DNA of 64,000 nucleotides from Pedobacter sp. UBA5917. Lineage in GTDB: Bacteria > Bacteroidota > Bacteroidia > Sphingobacteriales > Sphingobacteriaceae. Below, piece after piece: positions 17,012-27,300 of this stretch (position 1 is the first letter of the stretch; each line of letters starts with the position of its first letter). Location of the stretch: positions 19,305 through 83,304 of the forward strand of contig NZ_DJDT01000151.1 in assembly GCF_002432345.1 (NCBI RefSeq). The letters are read 5' to 3'. Made by a program: the position numbers and the translations under genes. A model generated the notes under the pieces. That model was not told where the DNA came from. It did not search any database and saw only the letters and a list, made by a program, of their open reading frames with translations.

Positions 17012-19300
17012 CTATTTTTCTGTTGATAATGAATAAGGGAAATCAGCAGGATTTGTACCTCTTGTTTTGTTCGGAGCTGCGGTCATGTTAAAATCTAACA
17101 CAGCACCTTTTTGTAATCCACTATGGCTGATCCAGTTTTTAGAATAAGGTTTACCATTCATCTGCAAAGTTTGCACATAGCGGTTATTATCGCTGTTAGC
17201 TGGTGCATTGATTACAACAGTTTTACCGTTTTCTAACGTAATGGTTACCTTTTTAAATAATGGTGCACCTAAAACATACTGATCAACCGCTGGTGTTACC
17301 GGGTAGAAACCCATTGCCGAGAAAACATACCAGGCAGAAGTTTGTCCGTTATCTTCGTCACCGCAATAACCATCAGGGGTAGCTTTATACATTCTGTTCA
17401 TGGTTTCGCGTACCCAATATTGTGTTTTATAAGGGGCACCACCGTAATTGTACAGGTAAATCATGTGCTGGATAGGTTGGTTACCATGCGCATACTGACC
17501 CATGTTTGCAATCTGCATTTCACGTATTTCGTGGATTACACCACCGTAAGCACTTTCGTCGAATACCGGAGGCATAGAGAAAACCGAATCGAGTTTGGTT
17601 ACAAATTTATCATGTCCGCCCATTAATTTGGCTAAACCATCAACATCCTGGAAAACCGACCAGGTATAGTGCCAGCTGTTACCTTCGGTAAATGCACCGC
17701 CCCATTTAAATGGACTGAACGGGCTTTGGAAAGTACCATCCTGGTTTTTACCACGCATTAAGCCAGAAGCCGGATCGAAAAGATTTTTATAGTTCATGGC
17801 TCTTTTCTTATAGATATCGATTTCTGATGCCGGTTTACCTAAAGCCCTACCCAATTGATAGATGGTAAAATCATCATAAGAATATTCTAAAGTTTTAGCT
17901 GCGTTTTCGTTCTTTTTCACATCGAAAGGCACATAACCCAATTCGTTGTAATATTTAACACCATCGCGACCTACAGCTTCCATCGGGCCTTCGTTGTTGG
18001 CGCCATGTTTTACCGCCTGCCATAAGGTTTCGATATCGTAACCACGCATCCCTTTGATGTATGCATCAGAAACTACCGAAGCAGAGTTGTTACCCACCAT
18101 AATGTTGGCATAACCTGGGCTGCTCCACTCTGGTAACCAACCACCTTCTTTGTAATCGTTGATCAAACCCTGTTGCATTTCTTTGTTGATAGAAGGATAA
18201 ACCAGGTTTAGGAAAGGATATAAAGCCCTGAAAGTATCCCAGAAACCGGTACCAGCAAACATATAACCTGGTAAAACCTGACCATTGTATGGGCTCCAGT
18301 GTACAATCTGGTTCTGTGCATCAACTTCGTATAATTTGTTCGGGAAGAAAAGGGTACGGTACATGGCCGAGTAAAAAGTACGGGCCTGATCGATGGTACC
18401 ACCTTCAACAGAAATTTTGCTTAAAGTTTTGTTCCAGGTTGCCCTGCCTTTTGCTTTTGTAGCATCGAAACCATCGTTGGCCAGTTCCCTTTTTAAATTA
18501 AGATCGGCCTGTTCGAAACTGATAAAAGAAGAAGCAACTTTTGCAATTACCTGCTCGCCTTTTTGCGTAGCGAAACCGATAACAGCACCTGCATGATCAA
18601 CAGTTAATTCAAGGTCTTTATCATTTAATTTTTTATCATCCCATGTTTTGGCCAGTTTGAAATCTTTATTGAAATAGATTACAAAATAGTTTTTAAAGTT
18701 TTTAGGCAACGGACCACGGGCATATTTGGTGGTATAACCGATGATTTTTCTTTCTGCCGGAATGATTTTAATGTACGATCCCCTGTTTTGGGCATCTACA
18801 ACTACATAAGAGCTATCGGTTTTAGGGAAGGTAAACCTGAATTGGGCCGCTCTTTCGGTAGGTGTAATTTCGGTGGTTACATCAGCATCGGCTAAATAAA
18901 CACTGTAATAATATGGTTTAGAGACCTCTGCTTTATGGCTGAACCAACTGGCACGGTCGTCATCAGTAAATTTCAATTTTCCGGTTACGGGCATGATAGA
19001 GAAAGCGCCATAATCGTTCATCCATGGTGATGGCTGGTGGGTTTGCTTAAAACCGCGGATTTTATCGGCATCGTAAGTATAAGCCCATCCGTCGCCGCTT
19101 TTACCCGTTTGTGGTGTCCACATGTTCATACCCCATGGCAAACCGATTGCCGGATAGGTATTTCCGTTTGATAGTGCCGGTTTGGACGCTGTTCCCATTA
19201 AAGGGTTTATCCAGTCTACCGGATCTGTAACCTTGCCTATTGTTTGTGCGAAACTGGTTGTTGTCGCAAAACCCAATAAAGCGATAAATAGTCGTTTCAT
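17012..19300 (-). CDS. GH92 family alpha-mannosidase 1
   Basis: Calcium-dependent exo-alpha-mannosidase of family GH92, secreted (signal peptide MKRLFIALLGFATTTSFAQ), 762 residues. Family blocks in order: LSNGNTYPAIGLPWGMNMWTPQ (~44), GFKQTHQPSPWMNDYGAFSI (~84), GTGFWDTFRALYPF (~350), TEGNSWHYTW (~547), GNQPIQHMIYLYNY (~617) and GDEDNGQTSAWYVFSAMGFY (~654). The glutamate of TEGN and the aspartates of GDEDNGQ are the expected acid and base residues. Members remove terminal alpha-mannose from yeast mannan or high-mannose N-glycans; linkage preference cannot be read here. It lies 38 bases after basic secretory protein 1 and is probably co-transcribed with it. Confidence 0.95.
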   Translation of the reverse strand: MKRLFIALLGFATTTSFAQTIGKVTDPVDWINPLMGTASKPALSNGNTYPAIGLPWGMNMWTPQTGKSGDGWAYTYDADKIRGFKQTHQPSPWMNDYGAFSIMPVTGKLKFTDDDRASWFSHKAEVSKPYYYSVYLADADVTTEITPTERAAQFRFTFPKTDSSYVVVDAQNRGSYIKIIPAERKIIGYTTKYARGPLPKNFKNYFVIYFNKDFKLAKTWDDKKLNDKDLELTVDHAGAVIGFATQKGEQVIAKVASSFISFEQADLNLKRELANDGFDATKAKGRATWNKTLSKISVEGGTIDQARTFYSAMYRTLFFPNKLYEVDAQNQIVHWSPYNGQVLPGYMFAGTGFWDTFRALYPFLNLVYPSINKEMQQGLINDYKEGGWLPEWSSPGYANIMVGNNSASVVSDAYIKGMRGYDIETLWQAVKHGANNEGPMEAVGRDGVKYYNELGYVPFDVKKNENAAKTLEYSYDDFTIYQLGRALGKPASEIDIYKKRAMNYKNLFDPASGLMRGKNQDGTFQSPFSPFKWGGAFTEGNSWHYTWSVFQDVDGLAKLMGGHDKFVTKLDSVFSMPPVFDESAYGGVIHEIREMQIANMGQYAHGNQPIQHMIYLYNYGGAPYKTQYWVRETMNRMYKATPDGYCGDEDNGQTSAWYVFSAMGFYPVTPAVDQYVLGAPLFKKVTITLENGKTVVINAPANSDNNRYVQTLQMNGKPYSKNWISHSGLQKGAVLDFNMTAAPNKTRGTNPADFPYSLSTEK

Positions 19301-19338
19301 TTGTTGTGTTTGTGTTTTTATATGGGGGTAATTATTTT

Positions 19339-20010
19339 CTAAACTTGCGAATTTTTAACGTAATCTGCCCAAAGTGCATCTAAATCTTTACCTGTTAATT
19401 TTGCCCAGATTTCTTTGGTATAAGTATGGTCTCTTAAAGAAGCGTCAACAGCTTTAATGGTACCAGGTTTTACGCTTTTTTCGATCCATGCAAAAAATGC
19501 AGCGGTAATGCGGTAGCTGTTTTTATAGCTATGATCTGGCTTTAATGCCGGTAGCGACCATTTGGCACCGGCATTATCCACACCGAATTTATAACGGGCA
19601 TAATCAGCAATACCTTCGGTTAACCAGCCCGGACCAACACTGCGGCCATAATCCTGCACAATGTGCATCACTTCGTGGGTAACCACATCAATATCTTCGG
19701 GGTGTTTAACCATCCAGATGGAGCTAAAAGTTACTTTACCATCGGCCGTTGCAGCCACACCTTTATAGGCTGTATCTACAAAAAACTTTACCTCTTTAAT
19801 GGTAGATGGATTGTACTCTTTTGCAAGCTTGGGATAAACTTCGAAAAATGTTTTGATTAAACGCTTTTTCAATTGCGGATCAAGTTCTTTGAAATTGCTT
19901 TCGAACGATAAGGTGTAACCGCTCTTTTTAATAATTTCCTGTGCTTTTAACTGCACTGATAAAGCAGAAATAAGCATCATAAAAACCGAAAGAATAGATA
20001 TTTTTTTCAT
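19339..20010 (-). CDS. Basic secretory protein family (HExxH) 1
   Basis: A 223-residue exported protein of the basic secretory protein family (plant BSP-like), which has a zinc-metallopeptidase-like core. Signal peptide residues 1-23; the motif HEVMH is at residues 112-116 and the downstream WLTEGIADYARY at ~129-140 offers the third ligand or structural acid residues (Glu132, Asp136). Bacterial members are often coded next to glycan-degrading enzymes; peptidase activity is expected from the motif but not shown by sequence alone. A TAAAACGTTTTA palindrome lies 61 bases before the start. It is followed directly by the GH92 gene. Confidence 0.88.
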   Translation of the reverse strand: MKKISILSVFMMLISALSVQLKAQEIIKKSGYTLSFESNFKELDPQLKKRLIKTFFEVYPKLAKEYNPSTIKEVKFFVDTAYKGVAATADGKVTFSSIWMVKHPEDIDVVTHEVMHIVQDYGRSVGPGWLTEGIADYARYKFGVDNAGAKWSLPALKPDHSYKNSYRITAAFFAWIEKSVKPGTIKAVDASLRDHTYTKEIWAKLTGKDLDALWADYVKNSQV

Positions 20011-20070
20011 TTATACGGGATATTAGTATTTTGGTTAGCCTGTTTGATTCTGCAAATTAAATATTTTATG

Positions 20071-20082
20071 TAAAACGTTTTA
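20071..20082. promoter_or_regulatory. LacI-type operator upstream of BSP1-GH92
   Basis: TAAAACGTTTTA, a perfect 12-base palindrome with the central CG typical of LacI-family sites, 61 bases before the BSP1 start. The same word occurs upstream of SusCD pair 1 and of the GtaA-like gene. Confidence 0.65.
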
Positions 20083-20145
20083 GTAAATAATCAAAAATTT
20101 TACTTTAGTGATGGTTATTTTTACAAAACAGGCTTAAAAAGCTGT

Positions 20146-20378
20146 CGTCATTTCGAGCGGAGTGCAACGCAGCCGAGAAATCTTTCTAGGTAGATCTCTC
20201 CATTTCGCTTCGTTCCAGTTGAGATAACGGTCGTTTCATTAAGCTGTCATCCTGAGCGGAGCCGAAGGATCTCCATTCCACTGCGTTCCAGTCGAGATAA
20301 CGGTCGTTTCATTAAGCTGTCATCCTGAGCGGAGTCGAAGGATCTCCATTCCACTGCGTTCCAGTCGAGATGACGACG
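20146..20378. repeat. REP-like cluster with a 73-base tandem duplication
   Basis: One full palindromic unit (CGTCATTTCGAGCGGAGTG...) followed by two near-identical 73-base units starting CGGTCGTTTCATTAAGCTG at 20228 and 20301. They differ by one or two bases (GAGCCGAAGG versus GAGTCGAAGG). The cluster fills the gap between the two BSP genes. Confidence 0.85.
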
Positions 20379-20400
20379 ATGGGTGAAAAAGACTTCTCTA

Positions 20401-21381
20401 TTATTTTTTACTGCTATAGGTTAGCGTTACTTTTTCTGATTCCTTGCCATAATCTGCCCAAAGCTGATCTAAGGTTTTTCCGGTTAAGGTTTCCCACGAT
20501 TGTGCGTTGTACTGATGTGCCCTTAACTGTTGATCTAATGTGGCGATCAAACCTGGTTTTACGTTCTGCTCTAACCAGGCAAAAAAGCGGGCAGTAATGC
20601 GGTAACTGTTGGTATAATTTTGTTTTTCGTTGTAAGCGGGCAAACTCCATTTAGAGCCGACATTATCTACACCATATTTATAACGTACATAATCGGCAAT
20701 GCCTTCGGTTAACCAAACCGGACCCGCACTATAACCATAACCCTGTACAATGTGCATGGTTTCGTGTGTAACCACATCAATATCGGTTGGATGTGCTTTC
20801 ATGTAGCCCGCACTGAACAAAATCCTGTTTCCACTGGCTTCTGCTACTGCTTTGTAAGCGGTATCTACCACAAATAACACATCGCGGGTAGATTTATCGT
20901 TAAATGTTTTAACCAGGGTTGGATAAATCTCAAAATAAGTAGAAATTAAGTTTTCCCGAACCTTCGGATCTAAATTAGGGTCTTTACTGATGAAAGTTAA
21001 GGTATATCCTTTATGTTTTTCTTTACTGTAGGATGCCCAGTTTTTGATAAAAGCTTCAAAAAGTGCTTTTTCAATCTTTTTTTCTGATTTATTTTTTGCC
21101 CAATCCTTATTTACTTTTATTTCTCCTGCCTTGGCAATAACCGTTGGTGTTTCGTCTGTTACAAAATCAAGTGTTACCTGCCTCTTGGTGCGATAGCCGT
21201 CTGCCTGGGCAAAAAACGGATATACTTTCATAACTGCATTTCTTAATTTAAGATCAACGTAACCATTTGTTGCACTATCGGGATCGTTAATGGTTAGTTT
21301 ATATTCCTTTTCCCTTTTCTGTGCAAAAGCGCTGGTAGTTACGAGTAACATCAATGCCATGATTAAAAATTTCTTGTTCAT
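20401..21381 (-). CDS. Basic secretory protein family (HExxH) 2, with N-terminal extension
   Basis: A 326-residue exported relative of BSP1. The signal peptide ends near residue 21. The catalytic-type core occupies residues ~125-320 with HETMH at 206-210 and WLTEGIADYVRY behind it, closely like BSP1. Residues ~44-95 form an extra segment that aligns by eye with the beginning of the core itself (RQVTLDFVTDETPTVIAKAGEIKV against RDVLFVVDTAYKAVAEASGNRI), without an HExxH, so the protein seems to carry a degenerate partial duplication. Members with one domain are ~220 residues. It is followed upstream by the HEIGH lipoprotein gene, 75 bases away, probably in one unit. Confidence 0.87.
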   Translation of the reverse strand: MNKKFLIMALMLLVTTSAFAQKREKEYKLTINDPDSATNGYVDLKLRNAVMKVYPFFAQADGYRTKRQVTLDFVTDETPTVIAKAGEIKVNKDWAKNKSEKKIEKALFEAFIKNWASYSKEKHKGYTLTFISKDPNLDPKVRENLISTYFEIYPTLVKTFNDKSTRDVLFVVDTAYKAVAEASGNRILFSAGYMKAHPTDIDVVTHETMHIVQGYGYSAGPVWLTEGIADYVRYKYGVDNVGSKWSLPAYNEKQNYTNSYRITARFFAWLEQNVKPGLIATLDQQLRAHQYNAQSWETLTGKTLDQLWADYGKESEKVTLTYSSKK

Positions 21382-21456
21382 CTGTTTTATTTGTGTAATT
21401 GTGATAAAAATAGGAAAGATCCAGGTTATTATCCTGAATCTTCCGTTGTAATAAAT

Positions 21457-22428
21457 TTAATAGGTAATGCCGGGGAAATCGGTTTTAGCTTTTGCAAGCA
21501 TTGGTGCCCAATCGACCCCTTTTTCGTCCTTTGGTCCGAAAGCGCTTAATGCAAGCGCTGCCAGATCTGCTTTGGCTGCGCCGCTCCAAAAGTGGATAAA
21601 CTCACCAAAATTCATTTTCCGGGTGTATTGCTGATAGCTTTTGCCCTGCACGGTAATGGCCTGCTTAGGAAATTGTTGCGATAACAGGGTAAAGAAACCA
21701 TTTAGCACCTTCGTTTTTCCATAGTTTTCGTAAATCGGTAAAAACCAGTTTTTAAACCATTGAGTACCTGCCCTTGGATAACTGTCGGTTGTGTTCATCA
21801 TTTTGTTCGACCAGCGCTGTGCATCTGCAGGTCTGTTTAAACCCAAATACACATCATATTGATAAATCTCCATCCATTTACTATCATGCCAGATATCGAA
21901 GGCTGGCGATTCTTTTACACCTTTTGATGCACCTTCTACAATATGGCCGATTTCGTGTGTGGATAAATCGATATCGTTATCTACCCCCGTTGTCCATGCG
22001 TTTAAATCGTTAGATCCGCAATCGGTTACATTGCGATAGTCGTGGCCGGCATCGAGGTATGTACCAGGGTGGCCGCCACCATATTTACCTGCGTGATAAA
22101 TGACAAAGAGGCGGCTATCGTCGCCAAATTTACCATAGGCTTTTTTAGTGTAATTCCAGGCTTCGGCCATATAAGTTTTTGGCCAGGTAACAGTTGGTTT
22201 AACGTCGCCATCATAATAAACCACCACACTGGTATCGTAATAAACACGGTTTAATAGCTGAATGTGCTCAAACCAATGCTCTTTCCAGGTTTTGGGCGGT
22301 GCATCTGCAGGATCTACGGTTTCTACCAATAGAGGCGCTGGTTTTGCTGTTTCTACTGCAGCTTTTTTCGTATTACAGGCCAGCAATAAACAAACTGCAA
22401 TAACAGATAATGGAAAAATGTTTTTCAT
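21457..22428 (-). CDS. Lipoprotein with HEIGH metallopeptidase-like motif, unknown family
   Basis: A 323-residue lipoprotein not assigned to a family. The lipobox LLAC puts the lipidated cysteine at residue 18. The core has THEIGHIVEGA with His158-Glu159 and His162, an HExxH pattern, preceded by a Gly/His-rich GGGHPGTYLDAGHDYRN stretch and followed by an aromatic segment (WFKNWFLPIYENYGKT). These point to a zinc-dependent peptidase-like protein, but this is inference from one motif. It lies between the SusCD 1 pair and BSP2; a strong hairpin in the 57-base gap to susD limits read-through from SusCD. Confidence 0.7.
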   Translation of the reverse strand: MKNIFPLSVIAVCLLLACNTKKAAVETAKPAPLLVETVDPADAPPKTWKEHWFEHIQLLNRVYYDTSVVVYYDGDVKPTVTWPKTYMAEAWNYTKKAYGKFGDDSRLFVIYHAGKYGGGHPGTYLDAGHDYRNVTDCGSNDLNAWTTGVDNDIDLSTHEIGHIVEGASKGVKESPAFDIWHDSKWMEIYQYDVYLGLNRPADAQRWSNKMMNTTDSYPRAGTQWFKNWFLPIYENYGKTKVLNGFFTLLSQQFPKQAITVQGKSYQQYTRKMNFGEFIHFWSGAAKADLAALALSAFGPKDEKGVDWAPMLAKAKTDFPGITY

Positions 22429-22455
22429 AGGATCAAGTTTAATGGGTTAAAAAAA

Positions 22456-22478
22456 GCACCGGGAGTTCCTCCCGGTGC
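22456..22478 (-). terminator. Hairpin terminator/attenuator after SusD 1
   Basis: GCACCGGGAG-TTC-CTCCCGGTGC, a perfect 10-bp stem. On the minus strand it is followed by seven T residues. It lies between the susD stop and the HEIGH lipoprotein start. Confidence 0.85.
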
Positions 22479-22485
22479 CATTATA

Positions 22486-24312
22486 TTACCAGCCTGTATT
22501 TTGTACAATTACAGGTACTTTTTGAATTTCGCCACTAGGTATTGGCCATAAATAGTGTTTCTTTTGGAAAACCCTGTTTTCGGTAACCACAGGCGTAAAA
22601 AATCCCGGAGCATTTTGCGTAATATTTAAACCTTTTATCTGCGTATCGGTAGTTTCGGCAATTTTCCATTCCCTGGTGTAGAAATAACGGTCTAATTCGA
22701 AAGCCAGTTCTACACGCCTTTCTCTACGGATAGCATCTTTCATATCGGTTGGTACCGGCAGTGTACCGCTTCCGTAAGCCGGAATACCAGCCCTGCTACG
22801 GATTCTGTTTAGGTAAATCAGAATATCCGGATCAGAAGGATTCGACTCCTGTAATGCTTCTATATAATCTAAATAAATCTCTGCCAACCTGATCATTGTA
22901 AAAATAGTTCTGCCACTTGTCCAGCCTGCTACCGTTAAATGTTTTCGGGAAGTATAACCGGTTTTGGTATAATCGGTGTTTGCAATAGCCGCTTTACCTG
23001 CATTACCATTAAATTCAAAACTGGTAACGATGTTTGATGAAGTGTTGATCCACTTACGGCCTGAATAAGTAATATTGGCATAAAAACGGGGTTCGCGGTT
23101 CACAAACATATTGCTGATTACCCTTGCTACGCCCTGATCATTCGGATCTGGTGCCTGATAGGCCGAAGTACCATTTGCGGTGTAAGATGGATCGTTTTCG
23201 ATTGGCAAACCATTAGCGGTGAAATAGGCATCAACCAACTGTTGTGATGGAGATAGGAATGAACCTCCTTTATCTCCACCGGATGCTCCTTGATGATTGG
23301 GTGCCAAAGAGTATTGATAAAGTGTTACATCACCTCCCCTACCGAAAATAATCTCTGAGTTCCAACCGTTTAAAAAAACATCTCTCGTAGCTATAAAGGC
23401 TCTGTTAAAAGCATTATTTTGCAAACCTGTAGGTGTTGCGCTAACATTGTAAAGTGCATAACTGGCATAATTGGCATTATTTAAAAATGCTTTTGCAGCA
23501 TTAGCCAATCTTGTCCATTTTGCAACACTGTAGGTTTGGTTGATCAACTGCTTACCGTCCTGATTTTTAAGACCTGCATAATCTGTATTTCCGTTAAATA
23601 ACGGACGTGCAGCGGTTAACAATGCTTTAATTTTATAGGCATCGCTAACTGAAGCTGTAACATGCCCATAATCTTCCGCAGCTTGTGGGGTAGCGGGCAG
23701 ATTAGCGCTTGCTGCGTCTAATTCACTTACAATGTAATCAACACATTCGTCCATCGAGTTACGTGGTTTACTTATTGCTGCCAGCGGTGCATCAGATGCG
23801 ATAGGATCATTTCCCAATAAAATAACCGGACCATATTGCCTAACCAAATAATAGTAATAAATTGCCCTTAAAGCCTTGGCTTCGTTATAATAACGTTTAA
23901 CGATATCGATGCCGCCCAGATTACAATCGGTACATTTGCTTACGTTTGCCATAAAAGAACTGGCTGCCTGTATACCCTTGTAATAATTTTGCCAGTGGTA
24001 ATTTACCTGACTGCTTGTTGCATCCCATGCACCTGTGTTTACATTTTCGCTAAAGTTTGGTAAAGTATAGTCTGCTTCATCAGAAGCGGCTGTCCATGGA
24101 CCAATATTACCAAGCGCCGATGGCGAACGGTCCTGATCCTGATCAGGGAGTGTTGAATAAACATTTGCCAGTGCGCGCTCAACAGTAGCCTTTTTCTCGT
24201 ACATCTGATCGAAGGTTAACCTATCATCAGGTACCTGGTTTAAAAATTTCTTACAGCCATAATTACCAACGAGTAGCAATGCACCAACTGTATATATTAA
24301 TATTTTTTTCAT
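22486..24312 (-). CDS. SusD/RagB family glycan-binding lipoprotein 1
   Basis: Surface lipoprotein that works as the lid and ligand-binding partner of the SusC transporter encoded 10 bases upstream. It has 608 residues with a lipidated Cys20 (NYGCKKFLNQVPDDRLT), the standard N-terminal NQVPDD motif, helical TPR-like segments (RAIYYYYLVRQYGPVIL near residue 148; IRLAEIYLDYIEALQE near 463) and the C-terminal RRERRVELAFELDRYFYTREWK block with YLWPIP at the end. It is slightly longer than the usual ~500-550 residues. Confidence 0.95.
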   Translation of the reverse strand: MKKILIYTVGALLLVGNYGCKKFLNQVPDDRLTFDQMYEKKATVERALANVYSTLPDQDQDRSPSALGNIGPWTAASDEADYTLPNFSENVNTGAWDATSSQVNYHWQNYYKGIQAASSFMANVSKCTDCNLGGIDIVKRYYNEAKALRAIYYYYLVRQYGPVILLGNDPIASDAPLAAISKPRNSMDECVDYIVSELDAASANLPATPQAAEDYGHVTASVSDAYKIKALLTAARPLFNGNTDYAGLKNQDGKQLINQTYSVAKWTRLANAAKAFLNNANYASYALYNVSATPTGLQNNAFNRAFIATRDVFLNGWNSEIIFGRGGDVTLYQYSLAPNHQGASGGDKGGSFLSPSQQLVDAYFTANGLPIENDPSYTANGTSAYQAPDPNDQGVARVISNMFVNREPRFYANITYSGRKWINTSSNIVTSFEFNGNAGKAAIANTDYTKTGYTSRKHLTVAGWTSGRTIFTMIRLAEIYLDYIEALQESNPSDPDILIYLNRIRSRAGIPAYGSGTLPVPTDMKDAIRRERRVELAFELDRYFYTREWKIAETTDTQIKGLNITQNAPGFFTPVVTENRVFQKKHYLWPIPSGEIQKVPVIVQNTGW

Positions 24313-24322
24313 CCTTATTATT

Positions 24323-27300
24323 TTAAAAATTAGCGGTTAAACCTAAAGAATAATTAGAGGTTAACGGGTACCTGGTACCATTATCTGTACCTAATTCGGG
24401 ATCCCAAAGTTTGAATTTGCTAATGGTAAATACGTTATAACCCATTGCATAAATCCTTAAACGTTTAACACCAAGTGATTTGATTCCATTTTTAAGGGTG
24501 TAACCAAAATCTGCATTTTTTAACCTTAAGAAACTGATATCGCGTTTCCACCAGGTACTTGGCTGATAGTTGTTGTTATTGGTACCACCGTAAGATAAAC
24601 GTGGATAAACGGCATCCTGGCGCGGATTTGTAGGTGTCCAGCGATCAGCGGCTACGGCTAACATATTACCTAAACCACCCGAATTGGCAAACGAAGGGAT
24701 ATTTAATAAAACATCAGCATTATCCTGCCCCTGGAAGAATAAACCAAAATCGAAGTTTTTGTAAGTTAATGAGAAACCAAAACCATAAGTGGTGCTTGGA
24801 ATATCTCCCCTGCCAATTACAGTTTTGTCGAACGAATCGATTTTACCATCACCGTTTAAATCTTTATATTTGATATCGCCCGGCATTAAGGTTCCGAACT
24901 GGGTTGCGCTGGCATTGATCTCTGCCTGACTATCAAATAATTTTTCGGCAATGTAACCTACACGTGTGGCAGCTAAAATATTAAGACCACGTTGTTCCAT
25001 CCATGGATAAGCTTGTGGTGCCTGATCGTTCTCAATTACCTTATCCTTATTGTAGGTAAAATTAGCCCTTAAATTAAGCGACCAGTTTTCACCGAATCTT
25101 GCATCGTACTGTATGGTACCATCAATACCTTTATTTTCTACAATGCCCAGGTTACCAATAGGAGTATTGGCCAAACCGATATAATTTGGTACGGTACCCC
25201 TGGTAATAAACTGATCTTTCCTTCTTTCTTTAAAGAAATCGACAATTAACGAAAGGTTATTATTTAATGTTTTTATCTCAAAACCTAAATCCTGCTTACG
25301 CGTTTCGGCCCAGGTTACATCAACACCATAAGCCGTTACACCCAAACCACCTTTTCCTGTATCATTTCCGGGTACAATATTTCCGTTCTGACCAAAAGAA
25401 TAACTTGGCGACTCGCCTACTTTAGTTAAATAGTAAAAGCGCTGGCCTTCGTTATCAGCATAACTGTTGCCACTTCCCCCGCTACCTGCAATACCATCAG
25501 AATAACGGAATTTAACCATCTGAATAGCATTTTTAAGCGGTTCGAAAAATTTCTCGTTCGAAAGCAACCAACCTAAACCTATCGCCGGGAAATAACCATA
25601 TCGTTTATTAGGAGCAAAGTTTTCGGAACCATTATAACCCATGTTAAATTCGAAGAAATACTTATTATCATAAGCATAAGTAGCACGGGTTGCAATTCCC
25701 TGTAGCCTGTATGGCAGAGAAAGTGTTAAATTATCAACAAATGGATTGGTATTATCATTCTGGTTGTACAATAATAAACCGGTTACTGCATGCTTTCCGA
25801 ATGTACGGTTATAGTTAAAGCCAAGCTCAAAATATAGTTTCTTATCGCCCCTGTTGGTTCGGCCATAATTTAAGAAATCCTGTCCCTGCAATACCAAATT
25901 ATATTTATAACCCGAATTTGGATTTCCAGGGGTATTATATGGATTATTCTGGTCAATCCTATATATCGTTTCCCTTTTAATCCTATTGATAAAATTGGTA
26001 TTACTGGCATCAAAAGAATACATTGAGGTAACAGATAAACCAGGGGTTAATTCTTTTAAATCCTGTGTTAAACGAAGGTTGGAATTTACCTGATTGGTAT
26101 ATCCTACCCGATAGCCATTCCGGGTTACATCGCCATAAGGATTACGCTGATCGGCCTGCGGACTGATACCCGGCAAACTTCCATTTGGATAAAGAATGGG
26201 GAATGAGGTTGGATTGATCTGGAAAGCCTGGCTAAAAATATCCTGTGCAGTGAAGTTACTTGGGTAGTTATTTTGAGATAATATTCCCTTGATGCCCAGG
26301 TCTAATTTAGTGGTACCTGTAATGTCCCAGTTTAAGTTTGCACTTACATTGTAGCGACCGAAGTTCTGTTTAACCGCGGAGTTTACGGCATCATCGGTTT
26401 TAAATAAACCATCTTCACCGTAATATCCTAACGAGACATAATATTTAGCATTACTTACACCACCGGTTAAATTAGCAGTTGCAGATCTGTTTCTTCCAAA
26501 ATCGTTGTAAATGGCATCAAACCAGTTTACGTTTGGATAAAGTACAGGATCGGTACCCGCAGCTGTTTTCTGGATGGCATCTATAGAATATGCTGGCGAA
26601 AATGCGCCTGCAGCTCCAGCTCTTAAATAATCAGAATATTTGGCTTCGTTGGCCAGGTTCATATAATCAACACCATCAATCAATTGCGGTCTTTTGGTAA
26701 ACCTGCTCACTCCTTCATAATATTCGACATTGATTTTCGGCGTACCGATTTTACCTTGTTTGGTATTGATCAAAATTACACCGTTTGCACCACGGATACC
26801 ATATACCGCTGTAGCAGCTGCATCTTTAAGTACGGTGAAGTTTTCTACATCGTACACGCTGATATCGTTTAAGTTACGGTTAGGTACCCCATCAATAATC
26901 ACCAAAGGGCCCCGATCTGTACCGGTTAACGATGATATACCACGGATAAAGATATCTGATCCGGTTGCACCCGGTTCACCATTTCTGCTAACGTTTACCA
27001 CACCAGGTATACGACCGGCCAATAACTGGCTCATGCTCGAAACCGGTTGTTTTAAATCGGCAACATTAACAGACGATTGTGCACCTACCAGACTTTCTTT
27101 TTTCTGTGTACCAAAACCTACAATGGCAACCTCTTGTAAATTGGCACCAACCGTTTCTTTTAAACGGATATCAAGCACCGTTTGTGTACCCACCGGGATT
27201 TCTTTTGTATCATAACCTACATAGGTAATGATCAGTACCGTATTCTGATCTGGCACTGTAATGGTAAAGGCACCATTTACATCAGCCGCTGCACTGGTAG

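Larger units (their letters stand above)
20011..20400. other. Gene-free stretch between BSP genes
   Basis: Holds the BSP1 leader with the operator at 20071 and the REP cluster. Nothing else seen. Confidence 0.65.

Noticed and set aside
26730..27215. 161-codon plus-strand frame within SusC 1
   Set aside because: Shadow of the strongly supported minus-strand gene; Pro/Ser/Thr-rich composition typical of such shadows.
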